Source: Enterobacterales bacterium CwR94
Lineage (GTDB): Bacteria > Pseudomonadota > Gammaproteobacteria > Enterobacterales > Enterobacteriaceae
Assembly: GCA_002837195.1 (NCBI GenBank)
Contig: KZ478059.1
Location: forward strand, 310,001 to 374,000
Direction of reading: 5' to 3'
Length of the DNA: 64,000 bases
This document shows positions 1-10,106 of this stretch, piece after piece (position 1 is the stretch's first letter; the number at the start of each line of letters is the position of its first letter). The notes beneath the pieces are model-generated. The model saw nothing but the letters and a program-made list of their open reading frames with translations. It was not told where the DNA came from and searched no databases. The translations under genes and the position numbers were made by a program.

Positions 1-169
1 CCTGTAGCCGACCACTGCCGCGATAGCTCTGTTCACCGTGATCGGGGCGGGGTTGCATCTCACTGGCCAGCCCTGGCGGCTGCTGAGGTTGAGCAGGAAA
101 GGGGGGAACAGAATAGGCGTTACGGGGATCCTGTTTGTTGCGTGTGGACTCTGGATTGGTATCACGCAT
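1..169 (-). CDS. SDR-family oxidoreductase, N-terminal fragment (cut by window edge)
   Basis: Only the first 56 codons are inside the window; the gene runs off the left edge. The start is the ATG at 169-167, preceded by a strong GGAGGT ribosome site at 175-180. The visible part is a proline-rich N-terminal extension ending in YRGSGRL. This resembles the extension before the Rossmann fold of the YghA / general-stress-protein-39 type of short-chain dehydrogenases. The NAD(P)-binding motif and catalytic Ser-Tyr-Lys lie outside the window, so enzyme class is inferred from the extension only. Confidence 0.65.
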   Translation of the reverse strand, partial: MRDTNPESTRNKQDPRNAYSVPPFPAQPQQPPGLASEMQPRPDHGEQSYRGSGRLQ

Positions 170-284
170 AGATAACCTCCTTGCGAGTGAATGTTGCGTA
201 TGGCCTACGCCATGCATCGACATGTCACTCTAAGGGTAGTTAAAAAGTGTGAAGTAGATCGACTTTAATGATAGAAATTACCGA

Positions 285-1151
285 TTAATCAAGTTCGATA
301 ATGGGATATTTACCGCTCATCAACGGCTTACACAAGATTTTATAACCATCATTATCAAAGGTGGCTGCTGTTTTACTGAGCGCGGCAGCCTGATCAATCT
401 GATTAACCGCACCGAGCCACAGCCAGTGATGAATAACGTGAATTTGCGTCATTTCTGGGCCCTCCTCAACCAAACCCACTGCACCTCGCCAGGGCCAACA
501 CACCAGCCGGACACGTTCCAGCGCGGCGCGTAAGCGTTGATGATGCGCTTCAACCGGCTCTTTTCCACAGCAGGCACCCGCGCAGCGCTTTAATGCCGTA
601 CGAAAACACGGGCGGCCACGGGTATCTGGCTCTAAACCCAGCAGGCTGTAGCAGAGTTGATGTTCATCGGCTAAGGATTTTAAGGTTTCTAACGCGCTGC
701 GCCGACTACTGTACAAGCCGTACAGGTTCGGGGTGATAGCAAAATCGACATCCTTCGCATAGACCACACGCGGAGGTGCGCTATTTTCCAGTAGCAGCGC
801 GCAAAGCTGACGGTTTTTGCGCAAGCGCTTATTGAATAACGGCTGTTGCTGCTTGATCAGTTGGGCTTCCAGCAGCAGCGCACCGAGTTCTCCGGCGGTC
901 GGGATCGCGGTAATACGCTGCGTTTGCCGTAGCATGCGGGCCTCTGCCACGGTGCGAAAATGAGACATCACGCGGCTGCGGATATTGACGCTTTTGCCAA
1001 TGTACAACGGCAGCGTTTCACTCTCGCCGTGAAACAGATAAACGCCAGGTGTACGGGGTAAGTCGGTCAATTGCGCGCGCAAATGCTCCGGGTACTGATA
1101 GATTTCAGCGTCATTAGGGGGGGCGGCATAAGGGGTATAGCGGTTGACCAC
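285..1151 (-). CDS. cho: Excinuclease Cho (UvrC homologue, SOS endonuclease)
   Basis: Cho makes the 3' incision in nucleotide excision repair together with UvrAB, acting on bulky lesions that UvrC handles poorly. The 288-residue protein has the GIY-YIG nuclease signature (GVY at about 36-38, YIG at 50-52) and the cysteine-rich CAGACCGKE segment. It lacks the UvrB-binding and C-terminal halves of UvrC, as expected for Cho (E. coli protein 295 residues). The start is GTG at 1151, supported by an AGGAG about 6 bases upstream. A near-perfect LexA box lies at 1164-1183, so SOS induction is expected. It sits beside nadE as in E. coli. Confidence 0.95.
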   Translation of the reverse strand: MVNRYTPYAAPPNDAEIYQYPEHLRAQLTDLPRTPGVYLFHGESETLPLYIGKSVNIRSRVMSHFRTVAEARMLRQTQRITAIPTAGELGALLLEAQLIKQQQPLFNKRLRKNRQLCALLLENSAPPRVVYAKDVDFAITPNLYGLYSSRRSALETLKSLADEHQLCYSLLGLEPDTRGRPCFRTALKRCAGACCGKEPVEAHHQRLRAALERVRLVCWPWRGAVGLVEEGPEMTQIHVIHHWLWLGAVNQIDQAAALSKTAATFDNDGYKILCKPLMSGKYPIIELD

Positions 1152-1163
1152 GTCAGCTCCTGT

Positions 1164-1183
1164 TACTGGTTATAAAACCAGTA
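1164..1183 (-). promoter_or_regulatory. LexA (SOS) box of cho
   Basis: The site reads TACTG, ten bases, CAGTA. This satisfies the CTG-N10-CAG rule with flanking TA/TA symmetry. It lies 13-32 bases before the cho GTG start, a typical repressor position. E. coli cho is LexA-controlled, so the prediction matches known biology. Confidence 0.9.
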
Positions 1184-1257
1184 TAGCAGCAATCTGTTTC
1201 GATGAGGCGCATTGGTACACCATGTTGCGCCGCACGACGGGCGGCACAACGCCGTAA

Positions 1258-1283
1258 GACGGGGCCGAGTATCCCGGCCCGTC
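1258..1283 (-). terminator. Hairpin after nadE
   Basis: GACGGGCC-type arms (1258-1266 and 1276-1284, one bulged G) form a GC-rich hairpin just past the nadE stop. The U-tract on the minus strand is poor, so termination is likely but not certain. Confidence 0.4.
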
Positions 1284-1286
1284 GCA

Positions 1287-2114
1287 TTACTTTTTCCAGA
1301 AATCGTCAAACACAGTAATGGGAGTGCGCCGCTTGTGTTCGGTTTTTAGATACCAGTTCTCAATTTTTTGTGCCGCCTCTGCCTGTACGGTTTTGCCTTC
1401 CAGATAGTCATCAATTTGTGCATAGGTAACACCCAGTGCCACTTCATCTTGCAGACCTGGGCGATCGTCTTCTAAATCGGCCGTCGGGTGTTTTAAATAC
1501 AGATGCTCAGGACAACCTAACTGCTTCAGCAACTGTTTACCCTGGCCTTTATGCAGACGGAAGATAGGGTTGATATCGGTGCCGCCATCGCCGTACTTAG
1601 TAAAAAAGCCGGTCACCGCTTCGGCAGCGTGATCGGTGCCGACCACCACGCCGCGCGTCATGCCAGCAATGCTGTATTGCGTTTTCATACGCTCGCGCGC
1701 TTTTTCATTACCGCGCACGAAATCGGAGAGCGTGATGCCTGCAGCAGACAGCGCCTGTTCGCTGGCGAGCACCGCCGCTTTAATATTGACGGTCAGCACG
1801 CGATCAGGCTGGATAAAGGCAATCGCATCCTGACAATCTTGTTCATCTGCCTGCACGCCATACGGCAAACGCACGGCGATAAACTGGTATTCCGCTTCAC
1901 CCGTCTCATCACGCAATTCCGCAATGGCTAACTGGCAAAGTTTGCCGGTTAAGGTCGAGTCCTGCCCACCACTGATCCCCAGCACTAACGTACGCAGAAA
2001 AGGATGGGTGGTCAGGTAGGATTTCAGAAAATCGACGCTGCGACGGATTTCTTCCTGCGCATCGATCGTGGGTTTCACGCCCAGTGCGCTGATAATCTCC
2101 TGCTGTAATGCCAT
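1287..2114 (-). CDS. nadE: NH3-dependent NAD+ synthetase
   Basis: NadE amidates deamido-NAD to NAD using ammonia and ATP, the last step of NAD biosynthesis in the cytosol. The ATP-pyrophosphatase P-loop SGGQDS is at residues 48-53, and the acidic GDGGTDINP segment follows. An upstream in-frame start at 2192 exists. The ATG at 2114 is chosen because it gives 275 residues, equal to the E. coli enzyme, begins MALQQEII, and has GGGAG 7 bases upstream. It is next to cho as in E. coli. Confidence 0.97.
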   Translation of the reverse strand: MALQQEIISALGVKPTIDAQEEIRRSVDFLKSYLTTHPFLRTLVLGISGGQDSTLTGKLCQLAIAELRDETGEAEYQFIAVRLPYGVQADEQDCQDAIAFIQPDRVLTVNIKAAVLASEQALSAAGITLSDFVRGNEKARERMKTQYSIAGMTRGVVVGTDHAAEAVTGFFTKYGDGGTDINPIFRLHKGQGKQLLKQLGCPEHLYLKHPTADLEDDRPGLQDEVALGVTYAQIDDYLEGKTVQAEAAQKIENWYLKTEHKRRTPITVFDDFWKK

Positions 2115-2230
2115 AGTCACTCCCCGTAAATGAATAAGGCCGCGATAACGGCCTGATACTGTAAAACTACCGCTACCGGCCTCAAACAACAAGATTGAAT
2201 CGTGATGATAGCTGACCGAATGCTGTAAAA

Positions 2231-3421
2231 TCAGCTGTTTTCAGGACGTCGCGCAACACAAAAGAACATCGTGGTGGCCAGTAAATAACAGCCCAACAGG
2301 GTCAGTGTCATGCTCAGCAGCGACGTGCCCCCCAGACTGGTCACGGGGACGGCGATACCACCGAGCGTAAAGCCTGTCACTCCAATCACGGCAGAGGCGC
2401 TGCCCGCACGGTGTCCCTGGCTTTGCATCGCCAGAGAGGACGCATTCACGGTAATGACACCAATACTGGCAATCGAAAACCACAGTCCCAACAGCACCCA
2501 CGGCAGAGCGAGTTGCGCCAGCCCGGTGATGACCAAACCACTGGCAGCGATGACCGCTATCAGTAACCCGCCTCGCAGCACGCGGTATTCTCCCCAGCGT
2601 CCGCTCAGTCGGGCACCGGTTTGTGAACCCAGAATGAGTCCGAGGCCATTCGCCGCAAAGCAGAGACTAAACGCCTGCGGAGATAACCCGTACACCAGTT
2701 GCAACACAAAGGGGGACGCGCCGATATAGGCAAACATCCCGGCCATCATAAATCCCTGCGTCAGGCAAAACCCCATAAAGGGGCGGTGGGCGATGACCTG
2801 TCCAAGTCCGGCCCAGGCTGACCACAGCGAACCCTGACTGCGACGGGTGCTCACCAGACTCTCTTGCAGTGTGACGCGGGTCATCAAGAGCAAGGCAAGG
2901 GCAATCACGGCCAGGGCCAGGAACAGCCCGCGCCAGTTCATTAGGGTGAGCAACAGACCGCCGAGGATCGGCGCGAAAATGGGGGCCAAGCCATTTACCA
3001 GCATCAGCAAGGCGAAAAACTTCGTCAGCTCGTGTCCGCTGTACCGATCGCGGGCCATGGCGCGCGATAGCACGGAGCCGCCAGCACCAAAGATGCCTTG
3101 CAACAGGCGAGCGATCAGTAACTGATCAATGGTTTGTGCCAGCGCACAGGCGATGGACGCCGCAAAGAAAAGAAACAGTGAAATCATCAGCGGCCGCAGG
3201 CGACCATATTTATCGCTGAGGGGGCCAAACAGTAATTGACCCAGGCCAATCCCCGCAAGGCCAGCGGTCAGGCTGAGTTGCGCTGTTGCTGTCGGCGTTG
3301 CTAAATCGGCTGCCAGTGACGGCAGGGCGGGAAGATACAGGTCGATGCACAACGGGCCTAATCCCGCGAGCAGTCCCAGTGCCACGGCATAGCCCAGCCG
3401 TTGTGATGATGCAGATGCCAT
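2231..3421 (-). CDS. MFS efflux transporter, Bcr/CflA-like
   Basis: This 396-residue hydrophobic protein has about 12 membrane segments. It carries the family signature [14 protein letters not shown] in helix 1, [13 protein letters not shown] between helices 2 and 3, and an [11 protein letters not shown] motif-C-like helix. These features are typical of the DHA1 Bcr/CflA branch, which exports drugs and small metabolites such as bicyclomycin or cysteine; the substrate cannot be read from sequence. It is inserted between nadE and osmE, which are close neighbours in E. coli, so it is a lineage-specific gene at this locus. Confidence 0.85.
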   Translation of the reverse strand: MASASSQRLGYAVALGLLAGLGPLCIDLYLPALPSLAADLATPTATAQLSLTAGLAGIGLGQLLFGPLSDKYGRLRPLMISLFLFFAASIACALAQTIDQLLIARLLQGIFGAGGSVLSRAMARDRYSGHELTKFFALLMLVNGLAPIFAPILGGLLLTLMNWRGLFLALAVIALALLLMTRVTLQESLVSTRRSQGSLWSAWAGLGQVIAHRPFMGFCLTQGFMMAGMFAYIGASPFVLQLVYGLSPQAFSLCFAANGLGLILGSQTGARLSGRWGEYRVLRGGLLIAVIAASGLVITGLAQLALPWVLLGLWFSIASIGVITVNASSLAMQSQGHRAGSASAVIGVTGFTLGGIAVPVTSLGGTSLLSMTLTLLGCYLLATTMFFCVARRPENS

Positions 3422-3608
3422 TCGTCCTCAGTCTCAATAAAAGTGTGCGGTGAAGAGGTTAAAAGGGTGTCAGCTTACGTAGATATTTCGACGGTGCGCG
3501 TCACTGACCGGTTAAGAGAGTGAATTAAAACATAGGGATAAATTTGTAAAGTGCCGGATCATGCGCCAGGCTTAATAACGACACGGAAAAACATTATGAG
3601 GAATAATA

Positions 3609-3947
3609 ATGAAGAAATTAACGGGATTTTTAGGTGCAGCGGTAGCACTGGCGGTGTTAGCAGGCTGTTCTACGTACGATAAAGCCGAGAGTTTTGTTAC
3701 CCAGCCGGTAGTAAAAGATGTGAAAAAAGGCATGTCGCGTGACCAGGTCCGCCAAATCGCGGGCGCGCCTTCCACTGAGATAACGATGGTACACGCACGC
3801 GGGACGTGTCAGACCTATGTGCTTGGACAGCGCGACGGGAAAGCGCAAACTTATTTCGTTAGTTACAGCGATACGGGACACGTAATGAACTACGGTTTCC
3901 AGAGCTGCGCAGAGTATGATACCGACCCACAAGCACCTCAGAAGTAA
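3609..3947 (+). CDS. osmE: Osmotically inducible lipoprotein OsmE
   Basis: OsmE is an outer-membrane lipoprotein of the SmpA/OmlA (BamE-like) fold, induced by high osmolarity in E. coli. The 112-residue product has a signal peptide ending in the lipobox LAGC (cysteine at about 20). It contains the diagnostic stretch [17 protein letters not shown], followed by [16 protein letters not shown], and closely matches the E. coli protein. GAGG lies 7 bases before the ATG. A bidirectional terminator follows at once. Confidence 0.96.
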   Translation: MKKLTGFLGAAVALAVLAGCSTYDKAESFVTQPVVKDVKKGMSRDQVRQIAGAPSTEITMVHARGTCQTYVLGQRDGKAQTYFVSYSDTGHVMNYGFQSCAEYDTDPQAPQK

Positions 3948-3958
3948 GTCTTAACGCT

Positions 3959-3988
3959 AAAAAAAAGCCACTGCGAGTGGCTTTTTTT
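3959..3988. terminator. Bidirectional terminator between osmE and the DUF6515-like gene
   Basis: AGCCACT-GCG-AGTGGCT flanked by seven or more A on the left and T on the right. The symmetric A/T runs serve convergent transcription of osmE (+) and the next gene (-). Confidence 0.9.
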
Positions 3989-3992
3989 ATGT

Positions 3993-4433
3993 CTACAGCC
4001 CGGGTGGGCGCGGCACTTCCCGGTACTCACCATTAATCGTGCGTCGGTAATAGTGACCGTCCTGCACGTAATATCGCTCGCCATTATAGTCCAGCGCACG
4101 GCGTACACCAGTGGGCGCATCCAGTGGCGAAGGCACCAGGACATAGCTGCTATCCGGCTGGCGGCGGTAGTAGTTATTATTAAGAAAATAGTACGTTATG
4201 CCGCCAATAAAAACGGCGGAGGCAATACCGGGCAGTACACGCATGACGGGGCGTGGGTTGCGGTAGTAGCCTCCCGGTCCGGGCCTAAAACCAGGGCGCT
4301 GCCAGCCAGTACCTGGTCCATGATGAGACCAGCCTGGGCCTACAGGATGACCGGGGCCGCCGGGTGGACGCGCTGTGGCAACGATGGGCGTAAGCAGGGT
4401 GCTGATGAGCACGGCGCCAAGTAACTTTTTCAT
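3993..4433 (-). CDS. Small exported Gly/Pro-rich protein, DUF6515-like
   Basis: No function is known to me. From the ATG at 4433 (AGGAGT 8 bases upstream) the product is 146 residues. It starts with a signal peptide (MKKLLGAVLISTLLTPIVATA), then a Gly/Pro/His-rich low-complexity linker to about residue 60. A hydrophobic segment (ASAVFIGGITYYFL) follows, then a C-terminal domain with repeated Y-Y pairs and the YVQDGHYYR motif. This last part resembles the DUF6515 / YXXDGXYY family of periplasmic proteins. The longer in-frame start at 4466 adds residues before the signal peptide and is not favoured. Stationary-phase or osmotic expression is possible given its neighbours osmE and katE, but that is inference. 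Confidence 0.7.
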   Translation of the reverse strand: MKKLLGAVLISTLLTPIVATARPPGGPGHPVGPGWSHHGPGTGWQRPGFRPGPGGYYRNPRPVMRVLPGIASAVFIGGITYYFLNNNYYRRQPDSSYVLVPSPLDAPTGVRRALDYNGERYYVQDGHYYRRTINGEYREVPRPPGL

Positions 4434-4576
4434 ACACCAAACTCCTGTGATAATGCGGGCTAGCATCCTGCTAAAACCCGATTAACACAAGGGATGTTGC
4501 GCGTAATTTGCGCATCATTACGCCGCTTAGCTTTTTCCCGACAAACCCTGCACAGTGTGCAGAGAAAGTGGAGACA

Positions 4577-6841
4577 TCATGCGGGCACGCTTTGCGCTTT
4601 TTGACTGCGAGACCAGATGCGATGGTTCGCTAAGGCGCTAAGAAACTCGCTCATCAGTACGCCTTCGGCTTTGCTCTCTTCAATTACACCCTCTTCAATT
4701 TCATCATCGGCCAAACCAAATTGGCCTTTAAAGCGGCGGGCGCTACCACTCAGCCCGATCACTTTCAGATGTTTATAGGCTTCCAGCAGGTAGTAACGTG
4801 CTTCCCCGCTGAGCAGTAAAGCATCGATGTTGCCATCGGGAACCAGCACTGCATCAAAGCAGACCGAGGGAAGCCCGGTGAACGTGGCGTCTATCGGCAA
4901 CACAGAGCCATCGTCTGCGCGCACTTGCCCCATATGGTGACACAGGAGACGGGCATGGACGCCTTGTTGCTGCAAGGTGAGTAAGATGGCCAACAGATCA
5001 GCCGCGTTTACGCCATCGCTGACCAAAATGGCCACCTGACGGCCTTTAATAGAGCCGCTGGGAACGGCATACAGGCTCAGGCTGGCATCTTTCTTGATGC
5101 CATTGACGTCTTTGGGCGGGGCGGTGTGCAACTGCTCATCGGAAAGGCCAATCCCTAACTTTTCGGCGACCGCATGGGCAAGGCCAACATCGATGTGGAC
5201 GAGCTCTGACACCACGCGTTCACGGATGTAGCCGCGTACCACTTTGCTCAGCTCAAAGGCGAAAGCGTCCACGATATGCTGTTGCTCAATCGGCGTCTGG
5301 CTAAGCCAAAATAAACGCGGCTGTGAGTAGTATTCGCCAAACGACGGGCTGCGTTCACGAATTTTGTGGCCTTCGATACGCTCCTGGTAACTTTCAAACC
5401 CTCCGCGAATGGGCCCTGAGGGCGTCTCGCGTGGCCAGTTATCGTTAATCGAGTTGGGTTCATAGTTGGCAGGGTTCGTATCGATGTCCATCCGATGCAT
5501 GCCGCCGCGCTGAAAATTATGGTACGGGCAGGTCGGACGATTAATCGGGATTTCGTGGAAATTAGGGCCACCCAGCCGGCTGATTTGCGTATCCGTATAG
5601 GAAAACAGACGCCCTTGCAGCAGGGGATCGTTGGTGAAATCAAGGCCGGGCACAATATGCCCCGGATGAAACGCCACTTGCTCGGTTTCAGCAAAAAAGT
5701 TGTCTGGATTTCGGTTCAGCACCATCTTGCCGATAAGCTCCACCGGCACCAATTCTTCAGGGATTAATTTGGTGGCATCCAGCAGGTCAAAATCAAAGGT
5801 AAATTCATCTTCTTCCGGCACCAACTGAACACCTAGCTCGTATTCCGGGTAGTCACCTGCTTCAATGGCATCCCATAAATCGCGGCGGTGGTAATCGGGA
5901 TCGCGTCCAGTGAGCTTTTGCGACTCATCCCACAGCAACGAGGCTTTGCCCGCGACCGGTTTCCAGTGAAAGCGCACAAAGGTGGCTTTTCCTGCGGCGT
6001 TAACGAAACGAAAGGTATGGATACCGAAGCCTTCCATGGTGCGATAACTGCGCGGGATACCCCGGTCGGACATGGCCCACATGACATTGTGCAAGGTTTC
6101 AGGCTGTAGCGAGACATAATCCCAAAAGGTGTCGTGTGCACTTTGACCCTGCGGAATTTCATTGTGCGGTTCGGGCTTCACGGCATGCACAAAATCCGGG
6201 AACTTATGTGCGTCCTGAATAAAGAATACCGGTGTGTTATTGCCCACCAGATCAAACACACCCTCCTGGGTATAAAACTTAGTGGCAAAGCCGCGAATAT
6301 CACGCACGGTATCTGCGGAGCCTGTGCCGCCTTGCACGGTAGAGAAACGCACAAACACCGGCGTGACGGTGTCAGGCAGGCGCAAAAAATCCGCTTTGGT
6401 GATGGCTTCCATCGATTTATAAGGCTGGAAGAAACCGTGTGCCGCCGAGCCACGCGCATGGACAATGCGTTCAGGAATACGCTCATGATCGAAGTGAGTG
6501 ATTTTCTCGCGCAGAATAAAGTCTTCCAGCAGCGTCGATCCGCGCGTACCTGCTCGCAGTGAGTTTTGGTCATTCGCAATGCGCGTGCCTTGATTGGTCG
6601 TCAGAGGACGATCCTGACTGCCTTTGCGAAAGGCCATAAGGGCATCGAGTTTTTCATTGTGCGTGTCAGGGGCTTTGAGACTTCCCGGTGCGGTAGGGTG
6701 TTTACCTGGTGCTGTGGGTTTGGCATCGGGATGGTGAGACCCATCTTCAGGGGCGAGTGAATCAAGACCGGGATTTGCTGATTCAGGACCTGTGGCGGGG
6801 GCCTGGTGATTCAGGGCCTTGAACTCGGTATCTTTCGACAT
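4577..6841 (-). CDS. katE: Catalase HPII (large-subunit, KatE)
   Basis: KatE converts hydrogen peroxide to water and oxygen, and is the stationary-phase (RpoS-dependent in E. coli) monofunctional catalase. The 754-residue protein keeps the full large-subunit layout. A disordered N-terminal extension covers about 1-75, the heme catalase core follows, and a C-terminal flavodoxin/DJ-1-like domain starts at about 600. Catalytic His128 ([10 protein letters not shown]), Asn201 (VGNNTPVFF) and heme ligand Tyr415 (RLFSYTDTQ) fall at exactly the E. coli HPII positions. AGGAG precedes the ATG. It is monocistronic between two terminator-like regions. Confidence 0.98.
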   Translation of the reverse strand: MSKDTEFKALNHQAPATGPESANPGLDSLAPEDGSHHPDAKPTAPGKHPTAPGSLKAPDTHNEKLDALMAFRKGSQDRPLTTNQGTRIANDQNSLRAGTRGSTLLEDFILREKITHFDHERIPERIVHARGSAAHGFFQPYKSMEAITKADFLRLPDTVTPVFVRFSTVQGGTGSADTVRDIRGFATKFYTQEGVFDLVGNNTPVFFIQDAHKFPDFVHAVKPEPHNEIPQGQSAHDTFWDYVSLQPETLHNVMWAMSDRGIPRSYRTMEGFGIHTFRFVNAAGKATFVRFHWKPVAGKASLLWDESQKLTGRDPDYHRRDLWDAIEAGDYPEYELGVQLVPEEDEFTFDFDLLDATKLIPEELVPVELIGKMVLNRNPDNFFAETEQVAFHPGHIVPGLDFTNDPLLQGRLFSYTDTQISRLGGPNFHEIPINRPTCPYHNFQRGGMHRMDIDTNPANYEPNSINDNWPRETPSGPIRGGFESYQERIEGHKIRERSPSFGEYYSQPRLFWLSQTPIEQQHIVDAFAFELSKVVRGYIRERVVSELVHIDVGLAHAVAEKLGIGLSDEQLHTAPPKDVNGIKKDASLSLYAVPSGSIKGRQVAILVSDGVNAADLLAILLTLQQQGVHARLLCHHMGQVRADDGSVLPIDATFTGLPSVCFDAVLVPDGNIDALLLSGEARYYLLEAYKHLKVIGLSGSARRFKGQFGLADDEIEEGVIEESKAEGVLMSEFLSALANHRIWSRSQKAQSVPA

Positions 6842-6911
6842 GGCATCATGCTCCTGTTGATGTCGTATTTAAAACACCTGTTAACTATAGAACATCACAC
6901 CTGGCCCAAAT

Positions 6912-6935
6912 AAAAAGGGCGCCCGAAGGCGCCCT
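6912..6935 (-). terminator. Rho-independent terminator of tcyP
   Basis: On the minus strand AGGGCGCC-TTCG-GGCGCCCT is followed by TTTTTATT. It is an 8-bp stem with a stable UUCG tetraloop, starting 18 bases past the tcyP stop. Confidence 0.93.
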
Positions 6936-6952
6936 GAGATAAGCGGAGTGGC

Positions 6953-8350
6953 TTAGCGATGGGCCAGCTCAACCTCATCATTGGCATCGGTGTTTAACAC
7001 CGTTTTGTCTGTCAGTTTCAGCCATTGGCTGGTCAGGGTACCGGCTGTCATAGAGCCGTTCACATTTAGCGCGGTGCGACCCATATCAATCAGCGGCTCA
7101 ATGGAGATCAGTAACGCCACCAGAGTGACCGGCAAACCCATGGCAGGCAGGATAATCAGCGCGGCGAACGTTGCGCCACCGCCAACACCTGCCACACCGG
7201 CAGAGCTCAGGGTCACAATACCAATCAGGGTTGCCATCCACAGAGGATCAAATGGGTTGATGCCCACGGTTGGCGCAACCATCACGGCCAGCATGGTGGG
7301 ATACAAGCCTGCACAACCGTTCTGGCCGATAGTGGCACCAAAAGAGGCGGCAAAACTGGCAATCGATTCAGGCACACCCAGACGGCGCGTCTGTGCTTCA
7401 ACGCTTAATGGAATGGTTGCAGCACTGGAACGGCTGGTGAAAGCAAAGGTCAGTACCGGCCATACTTTCCGGAAGAAGCGCAGTGGGCTGACGCCATTAA
7501 CCGAGAGCAGCAGGGCGTGAACCGCAAACATAATGGCCAGACCCAGGTAAGAAGCCAGTACAAAGCTGCCCAGTTTAATGATGTCACTCATGTTGGAGCT
7601 GGCCACCACTTTGGTCATCAGCGCCATCACACCATAAGGAGTCAGTTTCATCACCAGGCGCACTAACTTCATGACCCAGGCTTGCAGGGTGTCGATAGCT
7701 TTCAGAACGCGCTGGCCTTTCTCAACATCGTCTTTCAGCAGTTGCAGGGCAGCGACACCCAGGAAAGCGGCGAAAATCACTACGCTGATGATGGAGGTCG
7801 GATTGGCACCGGTCAGATCAGCAAACGGATTTTTGGGAATGAAGGAGAGCAGCAGTTGCGGCGTGGTGAGATCGGCCACTTTCCCAACATAGTTGGTTTG
7901 TATCGCGGCGAGGCGTGCCGTTTCTTGCACCCCTTGCACCAGACCGTTGGCATTCAGTCCGAATAACCAGGTCACAAAAATACCGACCGCGGCGGCAATC
8001 GCCGTGGTGAACAGTAAAACGCCGATCGTCAGAACGCTGATTTTACCCAGTGAGGAGGCATTGTGCAGACGTGCCACGGCGCTAAGAATCGAAGCGAAGA
8101 CCAGCGGCATAATGATCATTTGCAGCAACTGCACATAACCATTACCGACAATATTAAACCAGCTAATGGAGTCTTTCAGGATTGGGCTGTCGGCACCGTA
8201 AATCGTATGCAGACCCAGGCCAAAGACCACACCCACTACCAGACCCAGCAACACTTTTTTTGCCAGGCTCCAGTTCGCTTTCCCAACGCGGGATAGCAGT
8301 ATCAGCAGTGCAACAAACACCACCACATTTAGAATCAACGGTAGATTCAT
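6953..8350 (-). CDS. tcyP: L-cystine / sulfur-compound symporter TcyP
   Basis: TcyP (YdjN) is an inner-membrane dicarboxylate/amino acid:cation symporter (DAACS family) that imports L-cystine and related sulfur compounds. The product (465 residues from the ATG at 8350, AGGAG 9 bases upstream) has the family's serine-rich re-entrant loop [14 protein letters not shown]. It also has the [12 protein letters not shown] and [14 protein letters not shown] substrate/cation motifs. A TTG two codons upstream is a weaker start. E. coli tcyP is CysB-activated; no confident CysB site was read here. It is a second sulfur-acquisition gene in the window besides the monooxygenase cluster. Confidence 0.95.
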   Translation of the reverse strand: MNLPLILNVVVFVALLILLSRVGKANWSLAKKVLLGLVVGVVFGLGLHTIYGADSPILKDSISWFNIVGNGYVQLLQMIIMPLVFASILSAVARLHNASSLGKISVLTIGVLLFTTAIAAAVGIFVTWLFGLNANGLVQGVQETARLAAIQTNYVGKVADLTTPQLLLSFIPKNPFADLTGANPTSIISVVIFAAFLGVAALQLLKDDVEKGQRVLKAIDTLQAWVMKLVRLVMKLTPYGVMALMTKVVASSNMSDIIKLGSFVLASYLGLAIMFAVHALLLSVNGVSPLRFFRKVWPVLTFAFTSRSSAATIPLSVEAQTRRLGVPESIASFAASFGATIGQNGCAGLYPTMLAVMVAPTVGINPFDPLWMATLIGIVTLSSAGVAGVGGGATFAALIILPAMGLPVTLVALLISIEPLIDMGRTALNVNGSMTAGTLTSQWLKLTDKTVLNTDANDEVELAHR

Positions 8351-8526
8351 CCCCAATTCTCCTTCAAACCTGAATCTTTGATTGCGGCCCTGTCTTTCGG
8401 CAGGCTCAACAACGGTTTATTTTTATGACGTGACAAAATCAACAATTGGCGCATGTTATCAGCATTGATTGGCGTGACTTATATTCAAAAGGAATGGGTT
8501 ATAACCAAAGTGATTATATTGCGCGT

Positions 8527-9117
8527 TTATTGTGCGCTGTGGCGATCAATTAATCGAATCCAGGTGTTATGCAGGGTGCTGAGGGCATTTTGTGGCCAGG
8601 CGGTTGCACCAAACGGGGGATCGCCCGGGCTGAACCACAGCGAAAAAATCACCAAACCGGTGCACAAAACGCGCTCAAGTTGATTGCCTTTCTGGCTGTG
8701 TAAAATCGGCAGGCAAAACCGCCAGCGACAAGGCCACAACAGCGGCACACCCGCAGGGGTCAGCATGTCTGCAATAATATGGCTGAGATAACCAATCACC
8801 ATGCCTTGCAGCGCATCGGGCGGGATCCAGGTATCGGCAGGCAGTTTGACCTTCAATAAAAACAGGCCAGCCATCACCGCCAGCAAACTGTGGGTAAAGC
8901 CACGGTGACCAAACGCGCGGGCAATCGGTTTTGACAGCCATTTTAAGCGTTGACCTAATACCGATTTAGGATGATCAATATCGGGCAATAAACAGGTGAG
9001 TAGCGCTGCTGGAATAATATGCCACCAGTCACCCTGGGCCAGTTCTGGCGTCAGCTCGGCCCGGCCGGCAAAAATAGCGGCTGCTACAGCAAAAATGACA
9101 TGGCCTTCAGCAGTCAC
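8527..9117 (-). CDS. ydjM: Membrane-bound metal-dependent hydrolase family protein YdjM (DUF457)
   Basis: A 196-residue inner-membrane protein of the LexA-associated DUF457 family, same length and high similarity to E. coli YdjM. The putative metal site is LLPDIDHPKSVLGQR, followed by HRGFTHSLLA and HIIADMLTPAGVPLLWP. Biochemical function is not established. The start is GTG at 9117, with AGGA 8 bases upstream. E. coli ydjM is an SOS gene; here no CTG-N10-CAG box is present upstream, so SOS control is doubtful (see rejected items). Confidence 0.9.
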   Translation of the reverse strand: MTAEGHVIFAVAAAIFAGRAELTPELAQGDWWHIIPAALLTCLLPDIDHPKSVLGQRLKWLSKPIARAFGHRGFTHSLLAVMAGLFLLKVKLPADTWIPPDALQGMVIGYLSHIIADMLTPAGVPLLWPCRWRFCLPILHSQKGNQLERVLCTGLVIFSLWFSPGDPPFGATAWPQNALSTLHNTWIRLIDRHSAQ

Positions 9118-9231
9118 GCGCGCGTCCTGGATGGGTATGGGGATACATCCAGTATAGGGAATTTATCCAGTGGTTAGAAGTGATTAGCGTGGGTTACAGT
9201 GTAACTAAAGTTAACGACGTGCTTTTTGACT

Positions 9232-9259
9232 AAAAAGTGGGCCGTTTGGGTAGCGGCCC
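9232..9259 (-). terminator. Terminator of hxpB
   Basis: On the minus strand GGGCCG, a 9-base loop, CGGCCC, then ACTTTTTAG, beginning 8 bases beyond the hxpB stop. Confidence 0.75.
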
Positions 9260-9266
9260 GTGTAAG

Positions 9267-9938
9267 TTATGCGTTGTGAAGGTGTTCTGCGCGCAGTTCT
9301 GTCAATGAGGCCAGTTTAACGTTGGCGACGGACCACCGCGGGTCGGCAAAATCGGCAGCGCAAGGAACCACAATCGAACGCATGCGCGCGGCTTTGGTGG
9401 CCACCATGCCATTCACTGAATCTTCCAGCGTGACACAGTTCAGCGGATCAACGCCCAGCTGTGCTGCCGCATCAAGGTAAACCTGCGGATGGGGTTTGCT
9501 GTAAGGCAGCGCTTCGGCAGAAACCACAACATCGAAATAGTCGCGCAGATCAAACAACGCCAGCACGCGCTCCAGCATATGTTTGGGAGAGGCTGAGGCC
9601 AGTCCAATTTTCATGCCTTCGGCACGGCACAACGCCAGGGCCTGCTGGACGCCAGGCAACAGCGGGCGTTTTTCTTCTACTAACGACAGTGCGCGTGCTA
9701 TCACACGTTGTGTGACCTCTTCCTGTGAAGGGCCATTCCACGGCAGCGTTTCGAACCACATGCGCACGACCTGGTCGATACGCAATCCCAGCGTATCGGG
9801 CAGTTCGCTGCGGCGTGATAAATCGACGTTGAGGGTGCCAAAAATATCCAGTTCAGCCTGATCCCATAAAGGCTCAGAATCCACTAACAGGCCATCCATA
9901 TCAAAAATAGCGGCAAGTACCGGGCGGGAGTAAGACAT
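9267..9938 (-). CDS. hxpB: Hexitol/2-deoxyglucose-6-phosphate phosphatase HxpB
   Basis: HxpB (YniC) is a cytosolic HAD-superfamily phosphatase acting on sugar and hexitol phosphates, including 2-deoxyglucose-6-phosphate. The 223-residue protein shows HAD motif I (DMDG, nucleophile Asp13 and Asp15), motif II in GLASAS, the motif III lysine in PYSKPHPQVYL, and motif IV in LEDSVNG. The cap domain lies between motifs I and II. Neighbouring ydjM and yniB are in the E. coli order. Confidence 0.95.
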   Translation of the reverse strand: MSYSRPVLAAIFDMDGLLVDSEPLWDQAELDIFGTLNVDLSRRSELPDTLGLRIDQVVRMWFETLPWNGPSQEEVTQRVIARALSLVEEKRPLLPGVQQALALCRAEGMKIGLASASPKHMLERVLALFDLRDYFDVVVSAEALPYSKPHPQVYLDAAAQLGVDPLNCVTLEDSVNGMVATKAARMRSIVVPCAADFADPRWSVANVKLASLTELRAEHLHNA

Positions 9939-10106
9939 TGTGAGACTCCAATAGCATCATTTGCGCACACCTTAGCATGAAGCCGTGACAGGGAGCCATG
10001 CTACCCAGGTAAAGTCTGCATCTTACTGTCTGTGCGCGGATTTTTAGGCAGAAATGAAAAACAGCAGGTAGACTTACAGCCAAATGATGAGTGGCAAGGA
10101 GAAAAC

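Noticed and set aside
9118..9160. Possible LexA box upstream of ydjM (TACTGGATGTATCCCCAT on the minus strand)
   Set aside because: Only one half matches; there is no CTG-N10-CAG spacing, although E. coli ydjM is SOS-controlled.
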